From: an uncultured Pelagibacteraceae bacterium
GTDB taxonomy: Bacteria > Pseudomonadota > Alphaproteobacteria > Pelagibacterales > Pelagibacteraceae
DNA: 64,000 bases
Reading direction: 5' to 3'
NCBI GenBank assembly: GCA_902620465.1
Contig: CACNIF010000001.1
Coordinates: 1 to 64,000, forward strand
Shown: positions 47,759 to 56,516 of the stretch, piece by piece
Numbering within the stretch: the first letter of the stretch is position 1
Layout: every line of letters starts with the position of its first letter
Notes under the pieces: model-generated
The model's input: only the letters and a program-made list of their open reading frames with translations
Told to the model about the DNA's origin: nothing
Databases searched by the model: none
Program-made: the position numbers and the translations under genes

Positions 47759-48341
47759 TTTTTTTAAAAGCGTTGAAACGATGATCCATTTTATATTTCT
47801 TTAAAAAAGTCATTTGACCGAAGGTTTTATTTTCATTTTTTGGAATAAATATTGGATCATATCCAAAACCGTTTTTTCCCCTAGCTTTATCTGATATACG
47901 TCCTTCAACTTTACCTGTAACACTTACTAAATTTTTGTTTAGATAACTTATTGATAGGGCACAAATAAATCTTGCTCTAATATTTTTTTTTCTCCAATTT
48001 TTATCTTTGTCATCTAATTTTCTAAAAACTTTATTAATTGCAATATTGAAATCTTTACCTTTTCCGGCCCACCTAGCAGAATAAATTCCTGGTTTTTTAT
48101 CTAAAACATCAATTTCAAGTCCAGAGTCATCTGCTAGACAAATAAGGTTGGTTTTTTTTGAAAAATATTTTGATTTTATTATAGAATTTTGCTCAAAAGT
48201 TTTACCGTTTTCTTTTGGACTTTTAAGCTTAAAATCTGAAGTAGAAAAAATTTGTATATTTTTAGGTATTAAATTCCTAATTTCCCTTAATTTTCCTTTA
48301 TTATTAGTGCCAATTAATAATTTTTTTAATTTTTTTTTCAT
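47742..48341 (-). CDS. rdgB: XTP/dITP diphosphatase (RdgB/HAM1)
   Basis: A house-cleaning pyrophosphatase removing deaminated purine nucleotides. The 199-residue protein has IGTNNKGKLREIRNLI (about residues 9-24), LADDSGLEIDVL with catalytic aspartates, PGIYSARWAGKGKD and GFGYDPIF. The length is normal. It is divergent from grpE across 38 bases. Confidence 0.95.
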   Translation of the reverse strand: MKKKLKKLLIGTNNKGKLREIRNLIPKNIQIFSTSDFKLKSPKENGKTFEQNSIIKSKYFSKKTNLICLADDSGLEIDVLDKKPGIYSARWAGKGKDFNIAINKVFRKLDDKDKNWRKKNIRARFICALSISYLNKNLVSVTGKVEGRISDKARGKNGFGYDPIFIPKNENKTFGQMTFLKKYKMDHRFNAFKKIKKFL

Positions 48342-48379
48342 ATCTGGAAATTTTAAATTTTCTTACCATATAACCTGAT

Positions 48380-49012
48380 ATGGAAAAAGAAGAAAACAAA
48401 ACTACCGTAGATAACGAGGATATAAAAAAAAATTTAAGTGATGATAAAAATGATAAGTCTGAAAATAGTAATCTAGATAAAGACGATGAAAAAAAAGAGA
48501 AATCACCAGAGGAAAAGATTGCTGAACTCGAGGATAAATTAGCGAGAACTTTTGCAGAAATGGAAAATCAAAGGAGAAGGTTCGAAAAAGAAAAAATAGA
48601 TGCATTTGAATATGGAGGTTATACTTTTGCAAAAGAGGCGTTAAACTTGGTTGATAATTTGGAAAGATCAAAAAATATTTTGGAAAACGATGAAAAACTT
48701 AAAAATACAGAAGCTTTAAAAAAAACCTTGGATCATTTTGATATAATATACAAAGATGTCATTTCTATTTTTAGTAAAAACAACATTACACCCATAGAAA
48801 GTATAAATAAAAAACTTGATCCAAATCTTCATCAAGCAATGATGGAAATAGAAGATGATAATAAAGACCCGGGAACAATTATTCAGGAAATACAAAAAGG
48901 ATTTATGTTAAAAGATCGTCTATTAAGACCTTCTTTAGTTGGTGTTGCCAAGAAAACAACCCCAAAAGACGAAAAAACAGAAGAAAATAAACAAAATTTA
49001 AAGGATAAATAA
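48380..49012 (+). CDS. grpE: Nucleotide exchange factor GrpE
   Basis: The nucleotide exchange partner of DnaK. The 210-residue protein has a long acidic/lysine-rich N-terminus, a coiled coil from about residue 40 (EKIAELEDKLARTFAEMENQRRR is the family core, ending in the RRRFEKEK block) and a C-terminal beta domain with NLHQAMMEIEDD and GFMLKDRLLRPSLVGVAK. It heads the chaperone operon. hrcA, its usual alphaproteobacterial neighbour, is not present, and no CIRCE element is visible. Confidence 0.95.
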   Translation: MEKEENKTTVDNEDIKKNLSDDKNDKSENSNLDKDDEKKEKSPEEKIAELEDKLARTFAEMENQRRRFEKEKIDAFEYGGYTFAKEALNLVDNLERSKNILENDEKLKNTEALKKTLDHFDIIYKDVISIFSKNNITPIESINKKLDPNLHQAMMEIEDDNKDPGTIIQEIQKGFMLKDRLLRPSLVGVAKKTTPKDEKTEENKQNLKDK

Positions 49013-49072
49013 TGTTTTGCACAACTTGTAGATTTAAAATTAACACTTATATGAAATTAGGAGAATTTAATT

Positions 49073-51001
49073 ATGAGTAAAATTATAGGAATTGACCTTG
49101 GTACAACTAATTCATGTGTTGCGATCATGGAAGGTAGCCAAGCTAAAGTTTTAGAGAATGCGGAAGGAGCAAGAACAACACCATCTGTTGTAGCTTTTAC
49201 TGACGAAAGTGAAAAACTAATCGGTCAACCGGCAAAAAGACAAGCTGTAACTAACCCTGAAAATACAATATTCGCTGTCAAAAGATTAATTGGAAGAAAT
49301 TTTGAAGATCCAACTGTAAAAAAGGATGTAGAGACTGCACCATTTAAGATTATTAATTCTGATAAAGGTGATGCATGGATAGAAGCAAAAGGGCAGAAAT
49401 ATTCCCCATCACAGATATCTGCGTTTATTTTGCAAAAGATGAAAGAAACTGCTGAAAAATATTTAGGCCAAGCAGTTACCAAAGCTGTCATAACGGTTCC
49501 AGCTTATTTCAATGATGCGCAAAGACAAGCTACGAAGGATGCAGGTAAAATTGCAGGTTTAGAAGTTTTAAGAATCATTAATGAACCAACTGCTGCATCA
49601 TTAGCTTACGGCTTAGACAAAAAACAAAATAAAAAAATTGCTGTATATGATCTTGGTGGAGGAACATTTGATGTTTCAATACTTGAACTAGGAGATGGTG
49701 TCTTTGAGGTAAAATCTACAAACGGTGATACTTTTTTAGGTGGAGAAGATTTTGATAATACAATTGTAGAATATTTAATTAATGAATTTAAAAAAGATAA
49801 TGGAATTGATCTTAAATCAGATAAACTTGCTTTACAAAGATTAAAGGAAGCTGCTGAAAAAGCGAAAATTGAGCTTTCATCTGCAGAACAAACTGACATA
49901 AACTTACCTTTTATAACAGCAGATAAAACTGGACCGAAACACATTAACCTTAAAATGACAAGAGCAAAGCTAGAGGCTTTAGTTGAGGATTTAATCGCTA
50001 AAACAATGCCTCCATGCAAAACAGCTTTAAAAGACGCGGGTATATCTGCCAATGAAATTGATGAAGTTGTTATGGTCGGTGGTATGACTAGGATGCCCAA
50101 AGTGATTGAGGAAGTTAAAAACTTTTTTGGAAAGGATCCAAATAAGAGCGTAAATCCTGACGAAGTAGTTGCTATGGGTGCCGCTATACAAGCCGGCGTA
50201 TTACAGGGTGATGTTAAAGATGTTCTTTTATTAGATGTAACGCCACTATCATTGGGTATTGAAACATTGGGTGGAGTTTCCACAAAACTGATAGATAAAA
50301 ATACTACAATTCCAACAAAAAAAAGTCAGGTTTTTTCAACTGCTGAAGATAACCAGCCAGCTGTTTCTATCAGAGTTCTTCAAGGTGAAAGGGAGATGGC
50401 GACAGATAATAAATTACTAGGTAATTTTGAATTAGTGGGTATTGCTCCAGCACCAAGAGGTGTACCTCAAATTGAAGTAACATTCGATATTGATGCCAAT
50501 GGAATTGTAAATGTTTCTGCAAAAGACAAAGGAACCGGTAAAGAACAAAAGATTCAAATTCAGGCCTCAGGAGGATTAAGTGAGGCGGAAATTGAAAAAA
50601 TGGTTAAGGAAGCCGAAGCAAATAAAGAAGCTGATAAAAAGAAAAGAGAGTCAGTAGATGTAAGAAATCAGGCAGATACTTTAATTCATTCAACTGATAA
50701 AAATTTAAAAGAACATGGCTCAAAAATATCTGATGCTGATAAAAAAGCTATAGAAGACTCCTCAGCAGCTCTAAAAGAATCTTTAAAAGGTGATAATACA
50801 GAAGAAATCAAGAAAAAAACTGAAGCTTTAGTTCAAGCTTCGATGAAGCTTGGGGAAGCTATCTATAAGTCACAACAAAATGCTAAACCAGATTCTAACA
50901 AAGATGACGGTAAAGATGATGATAAAGGAAAAAAAGACGATAATGTTGTTGATGCGGATTTTGAAGAAGTAAAAGACGAGAATAAAGAAAAAAGCGCTTA
51001 A
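49073..51001 (+). CDS. dnaK: Hsp70 chaperone DnaK
   Basis: An ATP-driven chaperone of 642 residues. Diagnostic motifs are [14 protein letters not shown] (about 4-17), [13 protein letters not shown] (about 192-204) and [12 protein letters not shown], followed by the substrate domain ([14 protein letters not shown]) and an acidic tail ending [12 protein letters not shown]. The 60-base gap after grpE contains AGGAG before the ATG, a good ribosome-binding site. Codon use and GC are somewhat higher than neighbours, as expected for high expression. Confidence 0.98.
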   Translation: MSKIIGIDLGTTNSCVAIMEGSQAKVLENAEGARTTPSVVAFTDESEKLIGQPAKRQAVTNPENTIFAVKRLIGRNFEDPTVKKDVETAPFKIINSDKGDAWIEAKGQKYSPSQISAFILQKMKETAEKYLGQAVTKAVITVPAYFNDAQRQATKDAGKIAGLEVLRIINEPTAASLAYGLDKKQNKKIAVYDLGGGTFDVSILELGDGVFEVKSTNGDTFLGGEDFDNTIVEYLINEFKKDNGIDLKSDKLALQRLKEAAEKAKIELSSAEQTDINLPFITADKTGPKHINLKMTRAKLEALVEDLIAKTMPPCKTALKDAGISANEIDEVVMVGGMTRMPKVIEEVKNFFGKDPNKSVNPDEVVAMGAAIQAGVLQGDVKDVLLLDVTPLSLGIETLGGVSTKLIDKNTTIPTKKSQVFSTAEDNQPAVSIRVLQGEREMATDNKLLGNFELVGIAPAPRGVPQIEVTFDIDANGIVNVSAKDKGTGKEQKIQIQASGGLSEAEIEKMVKEAEANKEADKKKRESVDVRNQADTLIHSTDKNLKEHGSKISDADKKAIEDSSAALKESLKGDNTEEIKKKTEALVQASMKLGEAIYKSQQNAKPDSNKDDGKDDDKGKKDDNVVDADFEEVKDENKEKSA

Positions 51002-51028
51002 CTGACATCTATTTGTCCAAGTTAATAC

Positions 51029-52162
51029 ATGGCTAAAAGAGATTACTATGATGTCCTGGGCGTTAATAAAAGTGCCTCACCTGAAGAATTAAAATCTGCT
51101 TACAGAAAACTTGCTGTAAAATATCATCCTGACAAAAATCCTGGAGACAAGACCGCCGAAGATAAGTTCAAGGAAGCGAGTGAAGCTTATGGCGTTTTGT
51201 CAGATAAATCAAAAAAAGAAAGTTATGACAACTTCGGTCATGCCGCTTTTGAGAATGGTGGTGGAGGAAAAGGTGGCTTTGGCGGCTTTGGAGGTTTTAG
51301 TGGCGCTGACTTTTCAGATATATTCGAAGATTTCTTTAGTGATTTTGGTGGTGGAAGAAGAAGTTCAAGAAGAAGTTCAAATAATAGAGGGTCAGATTTA
51401 AGATATGATTTATCTATAACTCTTGAGGAGGCTTACACTGGTAAGAAACAAAATATTCAATTTTCATCATCTGAAAAATGTAATTCTTGTAAAGGCAGTG
51501 GGTCTAAAGCAGGATCCAGTCCTGATAGATGTACTTACTGTGGGGGAAATGGTCGTGTTAGAACAAATCAAGGGTTTTTTACTGTTCAACAAACATGTCC
51601 TCAATGTGCAGGCAGTGGTGAGGAAATAACTAACCCGTGTAGTGATTGTAATGGGCAGGGAAACAAACAAACTTCAAAAAAATTATCTGTAACAATTCCT
51701 AAGGGTGTCGATGATGGAACAAGAATAAGACTCGCTGGCAAGGGGGAGGCAGGAACAAGAGGTGGGGCTACTGGTGACTTATATATATTTGTTAATATTA
51801 AATCTCATGAGCTATTTAAAAGATCTGATGTTAATTTATTTTTTGAATTTCCAATTTCTATTGCTGATGCAGCTCTTGGTACGACTATTGAGATACCAAC
51901 AATTGATGGAAAAAAAGCTAAAATAAAAATACCAGATGGAACACAAAGTGGTAAACAATTTAGGTTAAAAGGTAAAGGAATGCCTTTCATGCGGAGAGGA
52001 GATTTTGGTGATCTTTATGTGCAAGTTAAAACAGAAGTTCCTGTTTCTCTCAATAAAGAACAAAAAGAATTATTAGAAAAATTTAGAAAAATTGAAAATG
52101 AAAGGTCAAATCCAAGTATCAAAAAATTTTTTCAAAAGGCTAAGGATTTTTGGAAAAATTAA
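51029..52162 (+). CDS. dnaJ: Hsp40 co-chaperone DnaJ
   Basis: Stimulates the DnaK ATPase and delivers substrates. The 377-residue protein has a J domain with YHPDKNPGD, a Gly/Phe-rich linker (about 73-100, [11 protein letters not shown]), and four zinc motifs [24 protein letters not shown] and CSDCNGQG (about 150-215), then the C-terminal substrate domains. It lies 27 bases after dnaK. Confidence 0.98.
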   Translation: MAKRDYYDVLGVNKSASPEELKSAYRKLAVKYHPDKNPGDKTAEDKFKEASEAYGVLSDKSKKESYDNFGHAAFENGGGGKGGFGGFGGFSGADFSDIFEDFFSDFGGGRRSSRRSSNNRGSDLRYDLSITLEEAYTGKKQNIQFSSSEKCNSCKGSGSKAGSSPDRCTYCGGNGRVRTNQGFFTVQQTCPQCAGSGEEITNPCSDCNGQGNKQTSKKLSVTIPKGVDDGTRIRLAGKGEAGTRGGATGDLYIFVNIKSHELFKRSDVNLFFEFPISIADAALGTTIEIPTIDGKKAKIKIPDGTQSGKQFRLKGKGMPFMRRGDFGDLYVQVKTEVPVSLNKEQKELLEKFRKIENERSNPSIKKFFQKAKDFWKN

Positions 52163-52165
52163 AGA

Positions 52166-52336
52166 ATGGGTCTAGAAGAAATTATTCCAGCAATTGCTTT
52201 AATCGCCATATTAATATTAGTCTTACCAGAATTTATAAGCACTAATATAAAAAAAAATCTATTTTTTAAAAACCTATTTATTTGGGGTATTATTGTTTTA
52301 TTACTTATGGTAGTTCTATATTTTATCTTTAAATGA
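52166..52336 (+). CDS. 56-residue two-helix membrane protein between dnaJ and dapB
   Basis: An ATG three bases after the dnaJ stop opens a 56-residue frame whose stop overlaps the dapB start (ATGA). Two hydrophobic segments (about residues 5-23 and 36-55) are separated by a lysine-rich loop STNIKKNLF, a typical small inner-membrane protein. No family is recognised. The tight fit between two operon genes and the stop/start overlap are the main evidence that it is translated. Confidence 0.68.
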   Translation: MGLEEIIPAIALIAILILVLPEFISTNIKKNLFFKNLFIWGIIVLLLMVVLYFIFK

Positions 52337-53109
52337 AAAAAATTAACTTAGCTGTAACCGGATGTTTAGGAAGAATGGGCCAACAGATAATCAGATCTGT
52401 TAAGTTCGATAAAAATTTTAAATTAGTAACCATAACAGAAAGCAAGAAAACAAATAAAAAAATCCAAGGCTTAAAAATTTCTAAAAATAATTTAGATGTA
52501 TTTAAGAAAACCAATCTTATTATAGATTTTACAATTCCAAAATGTACTATGGATATATTAAAAATTGCAGTAAAGTTAAAAAAAAGAGTAGTTATAGGAA
52601 CTACAGGGTTTACTAAAAAAGAAGAAAATTTAATAAAAAAATACTCAAAAAAAATACCAATTTTAAAAGCAGGAAATATGAGCTTAGGTATTAATTTACT
52701 AATGTATTTAACAGAAATAGCCTCAAAATCTTTAAATAATTCATTCTTAAGCAAAATATTTGAGGTACACCATAAACATAAAAAAGATTATCCATCTGGA
52801 ACTGCTTTGATGCTTGGAAAAGGTATAGCAACTGGAAGGAATAAAAACTTATATGATTTAATTGGAAAAAAATATTTGAATAGAAAAACCTTTCCCTACG
52901 GTAAAAAAATTAATTTTAACTCAATAAGAAAGGGTGAAATTATTGGTGAACATGAAGTAAAATTTTCAAGTGGAAAAGAGATAATAACACTTAATCACGA
53001 GGCTTTTGACAGAGCATTATATTCCGAGGGTGCATTATCTGCAGGTAAATGGTTAATGACAAAAAAACCAGGTCTTTACTCAATGCGAGATCTTATGAAT
53101 TTCAGATAA
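52333..53109 (+). CDS. dapB: 4-hydroxy-tetrahydrodipicolinate reductase
   Basis: A lysine/diaminopimelate pathway enzyme. The 258-residue protein has the nucleotide loop VTGCLGRMGQQI at residues 7-18, GTTGF, the catalytic His/Lys block EVHHKHKKDYPSGTA and the LMYLTEIA dimer region. The lysine in the proton-donor motif is present. It overlaps nth by one base (TAATG). dnaJ-dapB-nth linkage occurs in other alphaproteobacteria. Confidence 0.96.
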   Translation: MKKINLAVTGCLGRMGQQIIRSVKFDKNFKLVTITESKKTNKKIQGLKISKNNLDVFKKTNLIIDFTIPKCTMDILKIAVKLKKRVVIGTTGFTKKEENLIKKYSKKIPILKAGNMSLGINLLMYLTEIASKSLNNSFLSKIFEVHHKHKKDYPSGTALMLGKGIATGRNKNLYDLIGKKYLNRKTFPYGKKINFNSIRKGEIIGEHEVKFSSGKEIITLNHEAFDRALYSEGALSAGKWLMTKKPGLYSMRDLMNFR

Positions 53110-53762
53110 TGACTGAAGTTCAAAGGGCGAAAATTATATTAAAACATCTTAACAAAACTTATCCAAAAATAAAGGTCCCTCTAAAAAGTCGAAATGTTTT
53201 TACTTTATTAATCTCTGTTTTGCTATCCGCTCAATGTACTGACGTAAATGTAAATAATGTTACAAAAAATATTTACCCAAAATATTACAAACCTCGTCAT
53301 TTTTTAAAATTAGGAAGAAAAAAAATAGAGAGACTTATTAAAAAAATTGGAATTTTCAGAGTAAAAGCAAAAAGTATTTACAATCTTTGTAGCATATTAG
53401 AAAAGGACTACAATGGAAAAGTACCAAAAACATTTGAGGAATTGGAACGGTTGCCTGGCGTAGGTCATAAAACTGCTAGTGTGGTTATGTCTCAAGGGTT
53501 TGGTTATCCCGCATTTCCAGTTGATACTCACATTCATAGATTGGCGCAAAGATGGGGATTAACTGATGGTAAAAATGTTATTCAAACTGAGAAAGATTTA
53601 AAAAGGTTATTTCCGAAAAAATATTGGAACAAGCTTCACCTGCAAATTATTTATTATGGGAGAGAGTATTGTAAAGCGAGAGATTGCTATGGAATAACTT
53701 GTAAAATATGTACCAGTTGTTATCCTCACAGAAAAAAACCAATCAAAACTAAAAAACCATAA
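53109..53762 (+). CDS. nth: Endonuclease III with altered cluster-cysteine spacing
   Basis: A DNA glycosylase/AP lyase for oxidised pyrimidines. From the ATG at 53109 (overlapping the dapB stop as TAATG) it has 217 residues. The helix-hairpin-helix LPGVGHKTASVVM holds the catalytic lysine, and the aspartate lies in PVDTHIHRLAQRWGL. The C-terminal iron-sulfur loop reads CKARDCYGITCKICTSC, which does not fit the canonical C-x6-C-x2-C-x5-C. The cluster may still form with other cysteines (five are available). Confidence 0.94.
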   Translation: MTEVQRAKIILKHLNKTYPKIKVPLKSRNVFTLLISVLLSAQCTDVNVNNVTKNIYPKYYKPRHFLKLGRKKIERLIKKIGIFRVKAKSIYNLCSILEKDYNGKVPKTFEELERLPGVGHKTASVVMSQGFGYPAFPVDTHIHRLAQRWGLTDGKNVIQTEKDLKRLFPKKYWNKLHLQIIYYGREYCKARDCYGITCKICTSCYPHRKKPIKTKKP

Positions 53763-54692
53763 ATGAAAATCTTAGGTATTGGGAATGCAATAGTTGATGT
53801 GATCTGCAAAGTTGATGATGAGTTTATAACAAAAAATAATCTTACAAAAGGTTTAATGAAACTTATATTTGATCAAATTGAATTCTCAAACCTATTATCG
53901 AATTTAAAAATTGAAAAAACAATTTCAGGAGGTTCAGTTGCAAATTCAATAGTTGGTTTGTCACAATTGGGAGATAAGGTTGGGTTTATTGGTAAAATAT
54001 CTAATGATAATTTTGGTGTCAAATATGAAGAGGGTTTAAAAAAAGAAAAAGTAATTTTTTTTTATAGGAAGAAAAAAGAACTTCTACCCACTGGAACTTG
54101 TTTAATCTTAATCACACCTGACTCTGAGAGAACAATGTGTACTTTTTTAGGAACTGCGGGAAAAATAAGCAAAAATGATCTGGATGAAAAAGCCATTAAA
54201 AAAAGTGATTTGGTTTTTTTAGAGGGATACTTGTGGGATGAAGGAGATCCAAAAGAAGCTTTTGAAAAAGCTATTAATTTGGCAAATAAAACAGCGATGT
54301 CTCTATCGGATAAATTTTGTGTAGATAGGCATAAATCAAATTTTTTAAATCTTGTGAAAAATAAGTTAGATTTAGTTTTTGCAAATGAAGGAGAAATAAT
54401 GTCACTGATTGGTGCAAAAAACTTTGATGAGGTTATCTCTTTTGGTAAAGAGATAAAAAAACATTTGGTAATAACCAGAGGTGAAAAAGGTGCTATCTCA
54501 ATTCATAAAAATGAAATAGAGGAAATTGATGCAAAAAAAGACCTCAAGGTTGTAGATTTAACGGGAGCAGGTGATTTGTTTGCTTCAGGGTATTTACATG
54601 GATTTATAAATAATCTTTCTCAAAAAGAATGTCTAATTAAAGCAACAGAAATGTCCTCTAAAATAATTCAGCAGATAGGGGCGAGATTTTAA
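53763..54692 (+). CDS. PfkB-family sugar/nucleoside kinase
   Basis: A ribokinase-like enzyme of 309 residues. It starts LGIGNAIVDVICKV and has the GGSVANSIVGLSQLG substrate/monovalent-cation region, and the anion hole and catalytic base in DLTGAGDLFASGYLHG. The N-terminus resembles bacterial adenosine kinase-like proteins in alphaproteobacteria. Substrate (adenosine, ribose or another sugar) is not certain. It directly abuts nth and overlaps the convergent arfA-like gene by 4 bases. Confidence 0.86.
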   Translation: MKILGIGNAIVDVICKVDDEFITKNNLTKGLMKLIFDQIEFSNLLSNLKIEKTISGGSVANSIVGLSQLGDKVGFIGKISNDNFGVKYEEGLKKEKVIFFYRKKKELLPTGTCLILITPDSERTMCTFLGTAGKISKNDLDEKAIKKSDLVFLEGYLWDEGDPKEAFEKAINLANKTAMSLSDKFCVDRHKSNFLNLVKNKLDLVFANEGEIMSLIGAKNFDEVISFGKEIKKHLVITRGEKGAISIHKNEIEEIDAKKDLKVVDLTGAGDLFASGYLHGFINNLSQKECLIKATEMSSKIIQQIGARF

Positions 54693-54811
54693 ACTTTTTT
54701 AATCCTTTTAAAACTTCCTTTTCCTTTTTTTGGTTTAACTACCCTGGGCTTAAATTTTTTAGTAAAAAGTTCTTTAGCAAACTTATTTTTTTTCTGAAAT
54801 TTGGTAACCAT
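54689..54811 (-). CDS. arfA: 40-residue ArfA-like alternative ribosome-rescue factor
   Basis: A frame starting at the ATG 54811 encodes 40 residues, strongly basic, containing FTKKFKPRVVKPKKGKGSFKR. The block R-V-V-x-x-KKGKGS-(Y/F)-x-R is the signature of ArfA, which recruits release factor 2 to ribosomes stalled on mRNAs lacking a stop. The start lies inside the end of the winged-helix gene (29-base overlap) and the stop overlaps pfkB by four. It lacks the long C-terminal tail and degradation hairpin of the E. coli gene. Family assignment is by motif only. Confidence 0.76.
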   Translation of the reverse strand: MVTKFQKKNKFAKELFTKKFKPRVVKPKKGKGSFKRIKKV

Positions 54812-55352
54812 TTTTTTTACTAACAATTAAATTTTCATCAAAAAACTTTTCTTTAATCTTTTTTCTCAATCTATGAATATGTGTTTCAACTGTATGGGTT
54901 TCTAACTTTGATTGATATCCCCAAACTTTTTCTTGCAGTTCGTTAATTTTTATTGGTTTTTTACTCTGTGATAAATATATAATCATATTTATTTCTTTTT
55001 CAGTAAGCTTTAATTTTTGACTATGTAGAATCATTTCTCTTGAGTTTGTATTAACGATATATTTGCTAACGGTTATATTAGATTGTTCGTTAAAATTTTT
55101 TTTCAAAAACTCAATATTAATTCTTTCTAAAAGTTTTGTAAATTTTATTGGAAAATTCTCTAACAGCAACATATTTGATAAATCGAGATTTTTGAGAGAT
55201 AAAATAAGATAATCTCTATAATTTTTGAAGTTAATCTTAGATATTTCCTTTTTGGTTAAATATAGGACTTTAAAATTTAAATTATCTTCGATTTCTGAAA
55301 ATATATCAAAAAGAGATTTTGATTCATAAATAAACAAAATTTGATTATTCAT
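54783..55352 (-). CDS. OmpR-type winged-helix regulator with degenerate receiver
   Basis: The 189-residue protein (ATG at 55352; a longer in-frame start at 55388 would overlap the divergent gene) has a C-terminal OmpR-type winged helix at about 98-187, with LKLTEKEINMIIYL, ELQEKVWGY and the recognition helix THTVETHIHRLRKKI. The N-terminal 90 residues have receiver-like alternation (ILFIYES, YLILSLKN) but no aspartate where phosphorylation would occur. It is therefore probably phosphorylation-independent. Its target is unknown; an L,D-transpeptidase gene diverges 13 bases away. Confidence 0.84.
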   Translation of the reverse strand: MNNQILFIYESKSLFDIFSEIEDNLNFKVLYLTKKEISKINFKNYRDYLILSLKNLDLSNMLLLENFPIKFTKLLERINIEFLKKNFNEQSNITVSKYIVNTNSREMILHSQKLKLTEKEINMIIYLSQSKKPIKINELQEKVWGYQSKLETHTVETHIHRLRKKIKEKFFDENLIVSKKNGYQISEKK

Positions 55353-55365
55353 ATATAAGCACAAT

Positions 55366-55860
55366 ATGACAATTATTTTAAAAAACAAACATTCTCTTAA
55401 AGTTAATGAATTTGAATTTAAATGTTGTGTTGGAAAAAATGGGGTTAGTAAAGAAAAAATTGAAGGAGACTATAAAACTCCCAAAGGTACTTTTGAATTA
55501 GAAAAGTTATATTACAGAGGTGATAGATTAAATAAACCTTTTACAAAATTAAAGTGTGTTAAAATTAATAAAAGTATGGGTTGGTGTAATAATATAAGAG
55601 ATAACACCAACTATAACAAATTAGTGGATACTAAAAAAAAAACAAAATTCGAAAAACTTTATAGAAAAGATTTTAAATATGATTTGATAATTCCAATAAA
55701 GTATAATTGGCAGGGAAGAAAACTTGGAAAAGGAAGCTGTATTTTTTTACATTTAACTAAAAATTATAAACCAACGGCTGGTTGCATAGCATTAAGCAAA
55801 AAAGACTTTTTAATTATGTTAAAGCTAATAAATACAAAAACAAGAATTAAAATCTTTTAG
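55366..55860 (+). CDS. L,D-transpeptidase-family protein without signal peptide
   Basis: The 164-residue protein shows the YkuD fold: GDYKTPKGTFELEKLYYR near residues 34-51 and the active-site block SCIFLHLTKNYKPTAGCIAL with H129 and C140. No signal peptide or anchor is seen at the N-terminus (MTIILKNKHSLKVNEF), a trait of a family found in many alphaproteobacteria. Peptidoglycan crosslinking or trimming is likely, but localisation is unclear. Its stop overlaps yggS-like by four bases. Confidence 0.84.
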   Translation: MTIILKNKHSLKVNEFEFKCCVGKNGVSKEKIEGDYKTPKGTFELEKLYYRGDRLNKPFTKLKCVKINKSMGWCNNIRDNTNYNKLVDTKKKTKFEKLYRKDFKYDLIIPIKYNWQGRKLGKGSCIFLHLTKNYKPTAGCIALSKKDFLIMLKLINTKTRIKIF

Positions 55861-56516
55861 GCTCTTTCACCAAAAATTGCTGAACCAATTCTTAAATATG
55901 TTGAATTATATTCAAGAGCTTTTAAGTAATCTGATGACATACCCATGCTTAATTCTTTTAAACTTAAATCTTTATTTAGATCTTGTAATTCCTGAAAATA
56001 AGGATTTGGATCATATTTATAAGGTGGAATACACATCAAGCCCACAATATCTAATTTTAGGTCCTTACAATAATGATAAAGATCATCTAAATCATTTTTT
56101 AATATGCCAGATTTTTGTTCTTCATTTCCTAAGTTGACTTGTATAAATAATTTAACTTTTTTATTTTGATTAGATTGCTCATCATAAATTTTTCTTGCGA
56201 GCTTTTTACTATCTACAGAGTGGATAAAATCAAAAAGTTTTATTGCAAACTTTACTTTGTTTGTTTGAAGTTTGCCTAATAAGTGAAGTTTTATTTCAGG
56301 TTTTTCTTTTTTTATTTTGGTCCATTTATCTAGTGCCTCTTGAACTTTATTTTCACCATAATCATAATGACCATGATTAATTAGTGGCATAATTTTATCT
56401 AATGAAAAGGTTTTAGATACAGCAATAATTTTCGACGCTTCTGGTTTTTTAAGATTTGCCTCTTTAGATTTTACCAATTTTTCTATATGTATTAATTTTT
56501 GAATTGAGTCATGCAT
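55857..56516 (-). CDS. YggS/PROSC-type PLP-binding homeostasis protein
   Basis: A cytoplasmic alanine-racemase-fold protein that buffers pyridoxal phosphate. From the ATG at 56516 it has 219 residues; the PLP lysine is K35 in IIAVSKTFSLDKI, and YGENKVQEA, HLLGKLQTNKV and LSMGMSSDYLKAL are family signatures. An in-frame ATG at 56531 would add five residues. The start codon shares the palindrome ATGCAT with the divergent ThiE-like gene. Confidence 0.95.
   Translation of the reverse strand: MHDSIQKLIHIEKLVKSKEANLKKPEASKIIAVSKTFSLDKIMPLINHGHYDYGENKVQEALDKWTKIKKEKPEIKLHLLGKLQTNKVKFAIKLFDFIHSVDSKKLARKIYDEQSNQNKKVKLFIQVNLGNEEQKSGILKNDLDDLYHYCKDLKLDIVGLMCIPPYKYDPNPYFQELQDLNKDLSLKELSMGMSSDYLKALEYNSTYLRIGSAIFGERA

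Noticed and set aside
49606..50283. Long minus-strand open frame of 225 codons inside dnaK
   Set aside because: Antisense frames opposite dnaK are a well-known artefact of its codon use; the protein is Ser/Pro-rich with no domain.
52329..52754. Minus-strand frame of 141 codons across dapB
   Set aside because: Phe-rich product typical of the complement of Lys-rich coding sequence; dapB is clearly the true gene.
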